Notes: a model not told the origin generated them from the sequence alone. Positions 9,305 to 18,207 are shown, counted from the stretch's first letter. The stretch is DNA of 64,000 nucleotides from Streptomyces sp. CB03234 (GCF_001905885.1 NZ_LIYH01000001.1:498169-562168), one strand, 5' to 3'. Program-made: numbers and translations.

Positions 9305-10645
9305 ATGACCTCGTCGCATTCCCCCGCTTCCTCCGCTTCGCAGCCCGCCTCGGAGTCGGGCTCGCCGTCCGTCACGCCGTACGACGACATGACCCCGGTC
9401 ACCCGGGCCGCCTACCGGGCCCGCGCCGCCGCCGCCGAAATCGCGCCACTCCCGCGCGCGGCCAAGGACGACGCGCTGCTGGCGATCGCGGACGCGCTCG
9501 AGGTCCGGACGAGCGAGATCGTCGAGGCCAACGCCGAGGACGTCGCCCGCGCCCGCGAGGCCGGCACCAGCGAGTCGATCATCGACCGGCTGACCCTCAC
9601 CCCCGAGCGGGTACGGGCCATCGCCGCCGACGTCCGCGACGTGGCCGCGCTGCCCGACCCGGTCGGCGAGGTCGTCCGCGGCTCCACCCTCCCCAACGGC
9701 ATCGACCTCCGCCAGGTCCGCGTCCCCCTCGGTGTCGTCGGCATCATCTACGAGGCCCGGCCGAATGTGACGGTCGACGCCGCCGCCCTGTGCCTGAAGT
9801 CCGGCAACGCGGTGCTGCTGCGCGGCTCGTCGTCGGCGTACTCCTCCAACACCGCCCTCGTCCGCGTCCTGCGCGACGCGGTCGGCGGCGCCGGCCTGCC
9901 CGCCGACGCGGTCCAGCTGGTGCCCGGCGAGTCCCGCGACTCGGTGCGTGAGCTGATGCGCGCCCGCGGCCTGGTCGACGTCCTGATCCCGCGCGGCGGC
10001 GCCTCCCTGATCCGCACGGTCGTCGAGGAGTCCACCGTCCCGGTGATCGAGACCGGCACCGGCAACTGCCACGTGTACGTCGACGCCCAGGCCGACATCG
10101 ACATGGCCGTCGACATCCTGATCAACTCCAAGGCGCAGCGGCCCAGCGTCTGCAACGCCGCCGAGACGCTCCTCGTCCACCAGGACATCGCCGACACCTT
10201 CCTGCCGCGCGCCCTCGACGCGCTCGCCGAGGCGGGCGTCACCGTCCACGGCGACGAGCGGGTCGTCGCGTACGCGGACGGGTCCAAGGCCACCGTGGTG
10301 GCCGCCACGGCCGAGGACTGGGAGACCGAGTACCTCTCGTACGACATCGCCGCCGCCGTCGTCGACTCGCTGGACGCCGCCGTCGCGCACATCCGGCTGT
10401 GGACCTCAGGCCACACCGAGGCGATCGTCACCACCTCCCAGGCGGCCGCCCGCCGCTTCACCCAGCTGGTCGACTCCACGACGGTCGCGGTCAACGCCTC
10501 CACGCGCTTCACCGACGGCGGCCAGTTCGGCTTCGGCGCCGAGATCGGCATCTCGACGCAGAAGCTGCACGCCCGGGGCCCGATGGGGCTGCCGGAGCTG
10601 ACGTCGACGAAGTACATCGTCACGGGCGACGGTCACACCCGGTAG
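9305..10645 (+). CDS. proA: Gamma-glutamyl phosphate reductase
   Basis: The 446-residue aldehyde-dehydrogenase-fold enzyme uses NADPH to reduce glutamyl 5-phosphate to the semialdehyde, the second step of proline synthesis. Visible motifs are [14 protein letters not shown] near 145, [26 protein letters not shown], the catalytic Cys283 in [11 protein letters not shown], and a C-terminal GRGPMGL-like [20 protein letters not shown] 9305 is followed by a Ser/Ala-rich tail of about 28 residues before the conserved fold. Upstream frame extensions run into the neighbouring gene in another frame and are not coding. Confidence 0.95.
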   Translation: MTSSHSPASSASQPASESGSPSVTPYDDMTPVTRAAYRARAAAAEIAPLPRAAKDDALLAIADALEVRTSEIVEANAEDVARAREAGTSESIIDRLTLTPERVRAIAADVRDVAALPDPVGEVVRGSTLPNGIDLRQVRVPLGVVGIIYEARPNVTVDAAALCLKSGNAVLLRGSSSAYSSNTALVRVLRDAVGGAGLPADAVQLVPGESRDSVRELMRARGLVDVLIPRGGASLIRTVVEESTVPVIETGTGNCHVYVDAQADIDMAVDILINSKAQRPSVCNAAETLLVHQDIADTFLPRALDALAEAGVTVHGDERVVAYADGSKATVVAATAEDWETEYLSYDIAAAVVDSLDAAVAHIRLWTSGHTEAIVTTSQAAARRFTQLVDSTTVAVNASTRFTDGGQFGFGAEIGISTQKLHARGPMGLPELTSTKYIVTGDGHTR

Positions 10646-10848
10646 GCGCCCTTTTCCGGGGTGGGGCCGGGCCTGGGGCTCGGTGTTGCTGTGGGTGGTG
10701 GGTCCTTGCGGGGGCGGCCTGACGCGTGCCGCCCTGCGGGGGAGCCGGGCGGGGGTGGGCCCGAGGGGCGCCGCCGCCAACCGGGATGGCGGGGGGAGAG
10801 TTCGTACTCTCCCTGCCCAAAACCACCTCCCCGGTCTACTCTGAATGC

Positions 10849-11436
10849 GTGCCGGACGACGTGGGGGGCAAGCCGTTTCCGGACGGCTGGGAGCCCGACG
10901 ACGACCGCGGAGGCGCCGACGAGGACTTCGCCTCCGTGGTGTTCGACGAGGACTTCGTACGGGCCGCCGAAATCCATGAACCCACCGCCGTCGAGCGGCT
11001 GCTGGCCGCCGCCCAGGCGCGCGCGGACGCCGAGGCCGCACGGTCCGGGGCGGGCGGCGCCGCGGCCGACGACGAGCTGTACGAAGACGGGTACGGGCCC
11101 GGCGGCCATGCCCACGGCTGCGGCGACGGGCACGACCCCGCCGACGACGAGGGCGACCCCTACGGGGCGCACGGCGGCGCCCTGCGCCCGTACCGGCCCA
11201 GCTCCCGCTGGCACCGGCCGGTGGCGTGGATCCTCGCGGTGGTGATGGGCGTCGGGATGATCGCCCTCGCCTTCACGGCCGTCTACCGAGGTACCTCCGG
11301 CGGCCGCGGCGGGCAGGTCCCCGCACCGGCGACCAGCGGCATCGACACGCCTCCCGCGACGCCCGCCCCGAACGCTCCCTCCGCCTCCGCCGAGTACAGC
11401 GCCCCAGCCGTGCCGGCGGTGCCGCGAACACCCTGA
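10849..11436 (+). CDS. Single-pass membrane protein with SVVFDE-x-FVRAA motif (paralogue 1)
   Basis: About 195 residues from GTG 10849; the upstream open frame (from 10726) is low-complexity and unlikely to be coding. The N-terminal ~115 residues are very acidic (Asp-rich) and contain FASVVFDEDFVRAA near 26. One transmembrane helix (about 124-146, AWILAVVMGVGMIALAFTAVY) follows a basic stretch, giving an N-in topology. The ~50-residue tail is Pro/Ala/Ser-rich and probably extracytoplasmic. The next gene encodes a protein with the same cytoplasmic motif and one membrane helix. No function is recognised. Confidence 0.75.
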   Translation: MPDDVGGKPFPDGWEPDDDRGGADEDFASVVFDEDFVRAAEIHEPTAVERLLAAAQARADAEAARSGAGGAAADDELYEDGYGPGGHAHGCGDGHDPADDEGDPYGAHGGALRPYRPSSRWHRPVAWILAVVMGVGMIALAFTAVYRGTSGGRGGQVPAPATSGIDTPPATPAPNAPSASAEYSAPAVPAVPRTP

Positions 11437-11501
11437 GACCGCCCGCAGGTTGCCCCGTACCAGCGCGTTTACCGGGGCCTCGACAGACCTACCCTGAAGG
11501 T

Positions 11502-12593
11502 ATGGCAGGGAGTGGCGACCCGCCTGAGGGGACACCGGAGGGGCTCCCCGGCGGTGGTGAGGACGAGTACCGATCCGTCGTCTTCGACGAGTCGTTCGTC
11601 CGCGCTGCCCGCCTGCAGGAATTCTCCGCGCAGGAACGCATGGGGGAGCACGCCCAGGCGGTGCGCAGCCGCCCCGCGTGGGGCAGAGCCCCCGAGCGCT
11701 CCCGTCCCCGGCACGGCGCACTGGTGCTCGTGCTGGTACTCGCGGTCGCCTTCGCCGCGGTCATCTACCTGGGCGCCCGCAACAGCTACCAGCCGCTCAC
11801 CGACCGGCGCGCCGAACCGCTGCGGATCACCGTGATCCCGCTGGCCCCGCAGGGCACGGTCCCGGGCGGAGAGCCCGCCGCCCTGTACGCCCACAGCCCC
11901 GCCGCCCAGTTCCGCTCGGGCGCCGCCGGTATCGCCCTCCCCGCCGCGAAGCGCACCGCGCACTTCTCCGAGAGCCAGGTGGTGACCGCGCTGAGCACCG
12001 TGAAGGACTACCTGGTGCAGTCCTCGCTCGACCCGGACGTCCTGACCGGAAGCGCCGTCCGGCAGGTGCGGCTGCTGCTCGACCCCGACCAGCTGGAGCA
12101 GTTCGACCGCAGCGTCGAGTCGCCCGCCGACGACGGGAGGCACGCCGCGACCGGCTGGCTGGTGCGCTTCGACACGGCCGAGGCGGCGCCGGCCGACACC
12201 GCCGCGCGCGTACGGGGCACGATGCGGGTGTCCGAGGTGGAGCCCGACGTCCTGGAGGTCACGTCGGACCACACGTTCGTCTACGCGGTGCGCCCGGCCG
12301 GGGCGGCAGCCGCCGACGCCTCGCTGTTCACCGTCCGCCGCGAGCTGGCCTTCCGCTTCGACCGGGAGGACCTGCGGATGCACCGGGTGGAGGTGCTCAC
12401 CAGCCGGGTGCAGGCCGGCCCGCAGGCCTGCACGGCCGACGCGTCGGGCGCGCTGCACCCGCTGCTCGCCGGGCACCGGGCCACCCCGACGGGCCCCGCG
12501 GTCACCGATCCGTACGCCACCGGCACCCGGGGCACCGCTGCCCTCTGCGGCGCCCTGGCCCCCAGCGCCCAGCCCTCCCTCCCCGGGACCTGA
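11502..12593 (+). CDS. Single-pass membrane protein with SVVFDE-x-FVRAA motif (paralogue 2)
   Basis: 363 residues from ATG 11502, with GAAGG just upstream. The cytoplasmic N-terminus carries EYRSVVFDESFVRAARLQEF near 24, matching the preceding gene. A transmembrane helix (about 72-92, ALVLVLVLAVAFAAVIYLGA) is followed by a 270-residue extracytoplasmic domain. That domain contains FSESQVVTALSTVKDYL and VRQVRLLLDPDQLEQF, resembling a small conserved alpha/beta unit, and ends with two cysteines (ACTADA, ALCGALA) that could form a disulfide. No enzyme motif is visible. Partner genes in the pair probably act together at the membrane; the role is unknown. Confidence 0.8.
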   Translation: MAGSGDPPEGTPEGLPGGGEDEYRSVVFDESFVRAARLQEFSAQERMGEHAQAVRSRPAWGRAPERSRPRHGALVLVLVLAVAFAAVIYLGARNSYQPLTDRRAEPLRITVIPLAPQGTVPGGEPAALYAHSPAAQFRSGAAGIALPAAKRTAHFSESQVVTALSTVKDYLVQSSLDPDVLTGSAVRQVRLLLDPDQLEQFDRSVESPADDGRHAATGWLVRFDTAEAAPADTAARVRGTMRVSEVEPDVLEVTSDHTFVYAVRPAGAAAADASLFTVRRELAFRFDREDLRMHRVEVLTSRVQAGPQACTADASGALHPLLAGHRATPTGPAVTDPYATGTRGTAALCGALAPSAQPSLPGT

Positions 12594-12599
12594 CCAGTC

Positions 12600-12770
12600 A
12601 GGCGCCCGCGCCTGGGGGATGGCCCCGTCGGGCGCCCGGGCCGTGAAGCCTGCGCCCGGGGATCCTGTCGGGCGCCTGGACCGTGAAGCGCGCGCCTGGG
12701 GGATGGCCCCGTCGGGCGCCCGGGCCGTGAAGCCCGCGCCCGGCGATGGCACCCGTCGGGCGCCCGCACC
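12600..12770. repeat. 40-44 bp tandem repeat between convergent genes
   Basis: GTCGGGCGCC recurs at 12627, 12667, 12711 and 12755 (spacing 40, 44, 44), with the copies sharing CCGTGAAGC and GCGCCTGGGGGATGG. The array fills the left part of the gap between a plus-strand gene ending at 12593 and a minus-strand gene ending at 12939. The rest of the gap (12771-12938) is GC-rich with CCGGCGCC/GGCGCC words that could fold as terminators. No gene is supported. Confidence 0.8.
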
Positions 12771-12938
12771 CTCGCTCACGGGTGGGCCGCGTCCGTCGCG
12801 GCACCCTTGACGCCGCAGTCCCAGCACCTGGCGCCCGGCCCGCGCCGGTCCCGGAACCCGGCCGCGCCGGTCCCGGCGCCCGGCGCCCTGGGACCGGGAC
12901 GCCCAGGGCGGGCCGGACCGGGGCCCCGGGCGCGGGGC

Positions 12939-14018
12939 TCAGTCCGTGGGCCGGCCGTCGCCCCCCGTGGGGCCGGAGGCCCCGTTGGGGCCGCCCGAGC
13001 CGCCCGTGAACCTGTCGCGCAGCTTGCCGCCCAGGTCGCCGGCGCCGCCGGCTATGTCGCCGACCAGCTTCATCAGCGGGTCCTTGCTGGTGCGCACCGA
13101 CTCGGCGTAGTGGGACGCCGATTCGCGGAAGGAGTCCGTGACCGATGTGTCCTTGTCCTCCGAGCGCCGCGGGTAGTGGCCGTCCATGATCCGCTGGTAG
13201 TCGCGGCTCTCGCCCCACTTCTTCAGCTCGGCGGCCCGCACCGTGGTGAACGGGTGCGAGCGCGGCAGCACGTTCAGGATCTTGAGCACCGAGTCGCGCA
13301 GGTCGCCCCCGGCCTCGTACTCCTCCGCCTGCTCCAGGAAGGCGTCCACGTTCATCTCATGCAGGTGGTTGCCGCCCGCGATCTTCATCAGCCCGCGCAT
13401 CGACGCCTTCAGGTCCTGGCCCACCAGCAGCCCCGCCCGGTCCGCCGACAGCTCGGACTTGCGGAACCACTCGCGCAGCGCCGTCACGATCGCCATGATC
13501 GCGACATTGCCGAGCGGGATCCAGGCGATCTTCAGCGCCAGGCTGGTGAGGAAGAGCAGAACCGTGCGGTACACGGCGTGGCCCGACAGGGCGTGGCCGA
13601 CCTCGTGGCCGACGACCGCCCGCATCTCCTCCTCGTCCAGCAGCTCCACCAGCCCCGTCGTGACGACGATGATCGGCTCGTCCAGCCCGATGCACATCGC
13701 GTTGGGCTTCGGGTCCTGCGTGACGTACATCGCCGGAACCTTCTCCAGGTCCAGGATGTAACAGGCGTCCCGCAGCATGGCGTTGAGGTGGGCGAACTGC
13801 GCGTCGCTCACCCGCACCGAGTCGGACAGGAAGAGCAGCCGCAGGCTGCGCTCCGGCAGCAGCCCGCTCAGCGCCTTGAAGACCGTGTCGAAGCCGCTGA
13901 GCTTGCGCAGGGCGACGAGCGCGGAACGGTCCGCCGGATGTTCGTACGCCCGGGACGAAATGCCCGGGAACCGCCTGCGCTGCCTGCTCGGCACGTTCTC
14001 GTGACTGCTGTCGGTCAT
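12939..14018 (-). CDS. M48 family (HtpX-like) zinc metalloprotease
   Basis: The 359-residue protein carries the zinc-binding motif HEVGH near 136-140, in AVVGHEVGHALSGH, and a likely third ligand in the downstream ELSADRAGL (Glu). Hydrophobic segments beside the motif (about 148-185) make it membrane-associated. The N-terminus is cytoplasmic and basic. M48 proteases degrade damaged membrane proteins. Residues about 305-359 form a Gly/Pro-rich tail with no fold. The gene is alone on the minus strand within a plus-strand run. The start is ATG 14018, with GAAGAGGGGG just upstream. Confidence 0.9.
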   Translation of the reverse strand: MTDSSHENVPSRQRRRFPGISSRAYEHPADRSALVALRKLSGFDTVFKALSGLLPERSLRLLFLSDSVRVSDAQFAHLNAMLRDACYILDLEKVPAMYVTQDPKPNAMCIGLDEPIIVVTTGLVELLDEEEMRAVVGHEVGHALSGHAVYRTVLLFLTSLALKIAWIPLGNVAIMAIVTALREWFRKSELSADRAGLLVGQDLKASMRGLMKIAGGNHLHEMNVDAFLEQAEEYEAGGDLRDSVLKILNVLPRSHPFTTVRAAELKKWGESRDYQRIMDGHYPRRSEDKDTSVTDSFRESASHYAESVRTSKDPLMKLVGDIAGGAGDLGGKLRDRFTGGSGGPNGASGPTGGDGRPTD

Positions 14019-14344
14019 GGAATGCCCCCTCTTCGTACGAGACCTCGCCTCGTCCCCCTGACGGCCCCCAGCGTAGGCGCTGGCGCCGCGGTGCGACCGG
14101 GCCTGTGGATAACCCTGGAGTCACGCTGCCGGCCGCCGCCGCCGAGCAGCGAAGACCCGGCGATACGCTCGGAATCGTGCTCGTCGTCCCGATCGCCGGA
14201 GCCGCCCGGCTCGCCGGGTTCCTCCGCCGCGGACACCGCGACCGATCACGACAACGACTGAGTCGGCGTGAGCGTGCCCGGACGGCCCGCATACGATGTG
14301 CGCGAAGTCTCCGCTCCGACTCCGATGGATAGGTCCTGCCGAAG
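14019..14344. other. Divergent intergenic region
   Basis: This 326-nt gap separates the minus-strand protease gene from the plus-strand microprotein gene, so it should hold both promoters. A perfect 9-bp DnaA-box word (TTATCCACA on the minus strand, 14104-14112) is present, but a single box proves nothing. No convincing -10/-35 pair or gene was seen. Confidence 0.5.
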
Positions 14345-14506
14345 ATGAGCCTCCCCACCACCGCCGCCAGCCTCGTCACGCTCGCCCAGGGCGGCGAGCA
14401 CGGTGGCAACCACGCCAGCCTCAACCCGTACATCACCGGTGGCGGCGCCCTCGTCGTGCTGCTCCTGCTGCTGTGGATCACCACGCGCTTCAACCGCGAC
14501 CGCTGA
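14345..14506 (+). CDS. 53-residue membrane microprotein
   Basis: This gene is easy to miss. ATG 14345 opens 54 codons ending at TGA 14504-14506. The peptide starts [20 protein letters not shown], has a short His/Gly/Asn-rich part, one transmembrane helix (about 32-47, [18 protein letters not shown]) and a basic end RFNRDR. Basic residues after the helix suggest N-out, C-in topology. GAAG lies just before the ATG. It ends 82 nt before nadD on the same strand. Codon use (GCC/CTC/GTC) fits the neighbours. The function is unknown. Confidence 0.75.
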   Translation: MSLPTTAASLVTLAQGGEHGGNHASLNPYITGGGALVVLLLLLWITTRFNRDR

Positions 14507-14588
14507 GCCCTCGGCCGCTGAGCCCGCGACCGCTGAGCCCGCGACCGCCGGGGCCGCCCGCGGCGCCGTGCCACTAGGCTCTGCACGC

Positions 14589-15209
14589 ATGGGAGACCAG
14601 CAAGTGCCTACCAGTTCCGGCAAACGCCGACTTGGCGTGATGGGCGGGACATTCGACCCGATCCACCACGGACACCTGGTGGCCGCCAGCGAGGTGGCCG
14701 CCCTGTTCCACCTGGACGAGGTGGTGTTCGTCCCGACCGGGCAGCCGTGGCAGAAGAGCCACAAGAATGTCTCCCCGGCCGAGGACCGTTACCTGATGAC
14801 GGTCATCGCCACGGCGTCCAACCCGCAGTTCTCGGTCAGCCGTATCGACATCGACCGCGGCGGACCGACGTACACCATCGACACCCTGCGGGAACTGCGT
14901 GCCCTCAACGAGGACACCGACCTGTTCTTCATCACCGGAGCGGACGCGCTGTCCCAGATCATGCCGGGCTGGCGCAACGCCGAGGAGCTCTTCTCGCTCG
15001 CCCACTTCATCGGGGTGACCCGCCCGGGTCACGACCTGTCGGACGACGGGCTGCCCGAGGGCGGGGTCTCCCTGGTCGAGGTGCCGGCGCTGGCCATCTC
15101 CTCCTCGGACTGCCGGGCGCGGGTCGCCGCGGGCGATCCCGTCTGGTACCTGGTGCCGGACGGCGTGGTGCGCTACATCGACAAGCGCCAGTTGTACCGG
15201 GGCGAATGA
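14589..15209 (+). CDS. nadD: Nicotinate-nucleotide adenylyltransferase
   Basis: The 206-residue enzyme joins ATP and nicotinate mononucleotide to make deamido-NAD. The nucleotidyltransferase signature [12 protein letters not shown] (about 19-30) holds the HxGH-type motif. [26 protein letters not shown] and SSSDCR near 170 are all family features. ATG 14589 is preferred over GTG 14604 because the early residues look conserved. It lies directly before the LCP gene and the rsfS region, the usual actinobacterial order. Confidence 0.95.
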   Translation: MGDQQVPTSSGKRRLGVMGGTFDPIHHGHLVAASEVAALFHLDEVVFVPTGQPWQKSHKNVSPAEDRYLMTVIATASNPQFSVSRIDIDRGGPTYTIDTLRELRALNEDTDLFFITGADALSQIMPGWRNAEELFSLAHFIGVTRPGHDLSDDGLPEGGVSLVEVPALAISSSDCRARVAAGDPVWYLVPDGVVRYIDKRQLYRGE

Positions 15210-15228
15210 GCCACGGAGAGGGGCACCG

Positions 15229-16836
15229 GTGAACGACCAGCAGAACCCGTACGACCCGTACTACCTGCCGCAACCGCAGATCGTCGGCTACGACGCGTAC
15301 GGGCAGCCGGTGTACCAGCAGGCTCAGCAGCCGCAGCAGCATGAGCAGCAGCACCAGTACGACCCGTACGCACAGCCTCAGCAGTCCTACGGCTACGACC
15401 AGTACGCCGACACGTCGTACGCACAGCAGGGGTACGGGTACGAGGGCTACGCCCCCGGTTACGACACCGCCCACCAGCAGCCGGCCCCGCCGCCCTCGCC
15501 GCACCCGCAGCCGGCGCCCGCCGCCGTGCCCGAGCAGCGCCGCCCGGCGCCCGGGCCGGAACGGCCGGAACCGGAGCGTGAGTACCGTACCGAGCAGTTC
15601 TCCTTCGTCGAGGACCCGGACGAGGACTCCGAAGACGTCATCGACTGGCTCAAGTTCACCGAGAGCCGCTCCGAGCGCCGCGAGGAGGCCAAGCGGCGCG
15701 GCCGCAACCGGGTCGTCGCGCTCGTCGTCGTCCTGGCCGTGGCCCTCATCGGCGGCGTCGGCTACCTGTGGTCCGCCGGCAAGATCCCCGGGCTGTCCGA
15801 CCAGGAGACCGAGCAGGGCGGCACCGCCGGCGGCCCGCAGAAGCGGGACGTGATCGTCCTGCACCTGCACAACACCAAGAACGAGGAGACGTCCACGGCG
15901 CTGCTGGTCGACAACGCCACGACCAGGCAGGGCACCACGATCCTGCTGCCCAACTCCCTCTCCGTCGCCAACGACGACGGCACCACCACCACGCTCGGCA
16001 AGTCCGTCGACGACGACGGCTCCACCGGCACCCGCGAGGCCATCGGTGCCCTGCTCGGTACCAAGATCACCGGTACGTGGCGGCTGGACACCCCGTACCT
16101 GGAGAACCTGGTCGAACTGGTCGGCGGCATCGAGATCAGCACCGACACCGAGGTGCCCGGCACCAAGAAGGGCGACGCGCCCCTGGTCGCGAAGGGCGAC
16201 AACCAGACCCTGAACGGGCGCATGGCCGTCGCGTACGCCACCCACCGGGGTTCCGGCGAGGCGGAGGCCAAGCAACTGGAGCGGTTCGGGCAGGTCATCC
16301 AGGGCGTCCTGCGGAAGATGTCGGACGACCCCGAGTCGGCGACGGTCACGGTCCAGACGCTGGCGCAGATCCTGGACCCGTCGCTGCCCGAGAAGGACCT
16401 GGGCGCCTCCCTCGCCAAGCTCGCCGAACACGCCAAGGTGGGCGACTACAAGACGGCGCTGCTGCCCGTACAGGAGGACGGCACGCTCAGTGAGCAGGCG
16501 ACGAGCAGTGTGGTGAAGGACATCCTGGGCGGCTCGGTCAGCGCCCCCGAGCAGGGCGCGGCCGTCCGGGTCGGGGTCAGGAACGCCTCCGGCAACGAGG
16601 ACGCCACCGAGGCGGCACGGATCGTGCTGGTCAACGGCGGCTACGCCGTCGTGGACGGCGGCAAGGGCGACACAGAGTCGTCGTCGCAGGTCATCTATGG
16701 TGACGCGGCGCAGAAGGCGAAGGCCGAGGAGGTCGCCAAGACCCTGGGCCTGCCCGTCGGCGCGGTCGAGCAGGGCACGGCCGCGGCCAACGCGGACGTC
16801 ACGGTCGTCCTGGGCCAGGACTACGAGGTCGAGTAG
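15229..16836 (+). CDS. LCP/LytR-CpsA-Psr family protein with LytR_C domain (divergent; PdtA-like position)
   Basis: 535 residues from GTG 15229, with GGAGAGGGG upstream. Residues 1-110 are a Tyr/Gln/Pro-rich cytoplasmic tail. A helix (about 164-182) crosses the membrane, then an extracytoplasmic LCP-like domain (about 200-370) and a LytR_C domain (about 440-530, VRVGVRNASGNEDATEAARIVL). LCP enzymes transfer wall polymers from lipid carrier to peptidoglycan. The late motif survives as LNGRMAVAYATHRG and LERFGQ, but the early RSDT-type and IPRDT-type arginine motifs read LLVDNATTRQ and LLPNS, so typical active-site arginines appear absent. From memory, the Streptomyces coelicolor gene beside nadD (SCO2578, PdtA) acts in spore-wall polymer transfer; orthology is inferred from context. 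Confidence 0.75.
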   Translation: MNDQQNPYDPYYLPQPQIVGYDAYGQPVYQQAQQPQQHEQQHQYDPYAQPQQSYGYDQYADTSYAQQGYGYEGYAPGYDTAHQQPAPPPSPHPQPAPAAVPEQRRPAPGPERPEPEREYRTEQFSFVEDPDEDSEDVIDWLKFTESRSERREEAKRRGRNRVVALVVVLAVALIGGVGYLWSAGKIPGLSDQETEQGGTAGGPQKRDVIVLHLHNTKNEETSTALLVDNATTRQGTTILLPNSLSVANDDGTTTTLGKSVDDDGSTGTREAIGALLGTKITGTWRLDTPYLENLVELVGGIEISTDTEVPGTKKGDAPLVAKGDNQTLNGRMAVAYATHRGSGEAEAKQLERFGQVIQGVLRKMSDDPESATVTVQTLAQILDPSLPEKDLGASLAKLAEHAKVGDYKTALLPVQEDGTLSEQATSSVVKDILGGSVSAPEQGAAVRVGVRNASGNEDATEAARIVLVNGGYAVVDGGKGDTESSSQVIYGDAAQKAKAEEVAKTLGLPVGAVEQGTAAANADVTVVLGQDYEVE

Positions 16837-16930
16837 GGCGTCGAGGGAGGCGGTCGAGTAACGGTTTGCCGGGCTGTCGGTGGTACGTGAGACCCTGGGA
16901 GTGTTCTGGACCGCCGACGAAAGCTTGCAT

Positions 16931-17371
16931 GTGACCGCCACTGACCGCTCCATCGAGCTCGTGACCGCCGCCGCCCAGGCGGCTGCCGACCGGCTCGCGC
17001 ACGACATCATCGCCTACGACGTCAGCGACGTGCTGTCGATCACCGACGCCTTCCTGCTCGCCTCCGCGCCCAACGACCGTCAGGTCAAGTCGATCGTCGA
17101 CGAGATCGAGGAGCGGCTGAACAAGGACCTCGGCGCCAAGCCGGTCCGCCGCGAGGGCGACCGCGACGCCCGCTGGATCCTGCTGGACTACGTCGACATC
17201 GTCGTCCACGTCCAGCACAGCGAGGAGCGGGTCTTCTACGCCCTGGAGCGGCTGTGGAAGGACTGCCCCGAGCTGCCTCTGCCCGAGGACGCCGTGAAGA
17301 CCCGCGGCAAGGCGGAGGAGCACGCCCGGCTGAGCGGCGACGCCGACGGCTCGGACGGTGAGCTGAGCTGA
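16931..17371 (+). CDS. rsfS: Ribosome silencing factor
   Basis: The 146-residue RsfS/Iojap protein binds ribosomal protein L14 and blocks subunit joining in slow growth. Family features are ADRLAHDIIAYDVSDVLSITDAFLLAS and DARWILLDYVDIVVHV near 75-92, with EERVFYALERLW close behind. GTG 16931 gives the usual start; the earlier GTG 16880 adds residues that do not fit. The last ~25 residues are an acidic tail. The stop codon overlaps the probable CTG start of the next gene (CTGA). Confidence 0.93.
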   Translation: MTATDRSIELVTAAAQAAADRLAHDIIAYDVSDVLSITDAFLLASAPNDRQVKSIVDEIEERLNKDLGAKPVRREGDRDARWILLDYVDIVVHVQHSEERVFYALERLWKDCPELPLPEDAVKTRGKAEEHARLSGDADGSDGELS

Positions 17372-18021
17372 ACGGCACCAAGGGCGGCAGGGGCCGCCGG
17401 ATCGTCCTCTGGCGGCACGGCCAGACGTCCTGGAACCTGGAGCGCCGGTTCCAGGGTTCCACGGACATCGAACTGACCGACACGGGCGTCACCCAGGCGC
17501 GCCGGGCCGCGCGGCTGCTCGCCGCGCTGAAGCCGGACGCGATCATCGCCTCCGATTTGAAGCGCGCGTCGGCCACGGCCGCCGAGCTGGCCGCCATCAC
17601 CGGTCATCAGGTCAACCACGACTCCGCGCTGCGCGAGACGTACGCGGGCGAGTGGCAGGGCCTGACCCACGAGGAGATCCTCGCGCGGTACGGCGAGCAG
17701 TACGCCGCGTGGAAGCGTGGCGAGCCGGTGCGGCGCGGCGGTGGCGAACTGGAGACGGAGGTGGCCGACCGGGCCGCCCCCGTGGTGCTGGCGCACGCCG
17801 AGAAGCTGCCCGACGACGGCACGCTCGTCGTGGTGAGCCACGGCGGCACGATCCGCACCACCATCGGCCGGCTCCTCGGCCTGGAGTCGCACCACTGGGA
17901 GGGCCTGGGCGGGCTCTCGAACTGCTGCTGGTCGGTGCTGGGCGAGGGCGCGCGGGGCTGGCGCCTGCTGGAACACAACGCCGGAACGCTCCCGGAACCG
18001 GTCCTCGGCGACGACGACTGA
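17368..18021 (+). CDS. Histidine phosphatase (phosphoglycerate mutase-like), probable CTG start
   Basis: The 217-residue protein has the phosphohistidine motif WRHGQTSWN near 15-23 and the second histidine in VVSHGGTIR near 150. This superfamily removes phosphate from small metabolites. The frame is closed by TGA at 17359-17361 and has no ATG, GTG or TTG before the RHG motif; the only usable codon is CTG 17368, which overlaps the rsfS stop as CTGA. A later TTG start at 17557 would delete the catalytic histidine. I therefore call a CTG start with translational coupling. A sequencing error in GAGCTGAGCTGA is the alternative. The exact substrate is unknown. Confidence 0.8.
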   Translation: MNGTKGGRGRRIVLWRHGQTSWNLERRFQGSTDIELTDTGVTQARRAARLLAALKPDAIIASDLKRASATAAELAAITGHQVNHDSALRETYAGEWQGLTHEEILARYGEQYAAWKRGEPVRRGGGELETEVADRAAPVVLAHAEKLPDDGTLVVVSHGGTIRTTIGRLLGLESHHWEGLGGLSNCCWSVLGEGARGWRLLEHNAGTLPEPVLGDDD

Positions 18022-18027
18022 CCCGGA

Positions 18028-18058
18028 TTTCACTTTCCGGCAGGTCACAGGCTAAAGT
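18028..18058 (+). promoter_or_regulatory. Possible promoter of the first tRNA-Ala
   Basis: TTTCAC (18028-18033) and TAAAGT (18053-18058) are 19 nt apart, 36 nt before the tRNA. The match to HrdB-type promoters is only fair. Confidence 0.3.
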
Positions 18059-18094
18059 TCTTCTTGTTCGCAGCGCGGAGCGCGAAGAACACGA

Positions 18095-18167
18095 GGGGCT
18101 ATAGCTCAGTTGGTAGAGCGCCTGCATGGCATGCAGGAGGTCAGGAGTTCAATTCTCCTTAGCTCCA
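18095..18167 (+). tRNA. tRNA-Ala (anticodon GGC), copy 1
   Basis: The 73-nt cloverleaf folds fully: acceptor GGGGCTA/TAGCTCC, D stem GCTC/GAGC, anticodon stem CCTGC/GCAGG around ATGGCAT (anticodon GGC), and T stem AGGAG/CTCCT with loop TTCAATT. The G3-U70 pair, the alanine identity element, is present. CCA is not encoded. It reads GCC and GCT codons, GCC being the commonest alanine codon here. An identical copy lies at 20319. Confidence 0.97.
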
Positions 18168-18174
18168 CAATCAC

Positions 18175-18207
18175 CGGATCCCGTCCCCATCAGGGGGGCG
18201 GGATCCG
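18175..18207 (+). terminator. Hairpin after tRNA-Ala copy 1
   Basis: A 9-bp stem (CGGATCCCG at 18175-18183 with CGGGATCCG at 18199-18207) plus inner CCCC/GGGG pairs starts 8 nt after the tRNA. Confidence 0.75.

Noticed and set aside
12600..12770. CRISPR array
   Set aside because: The units follow each other without unique spacers.
12598..13218. Minus-strand frame rich in PGARRGHPPGA repeats
   Set aside because: It is the translation of the tandem repeat and continues antiparallel to the real M48 gene in another frame.
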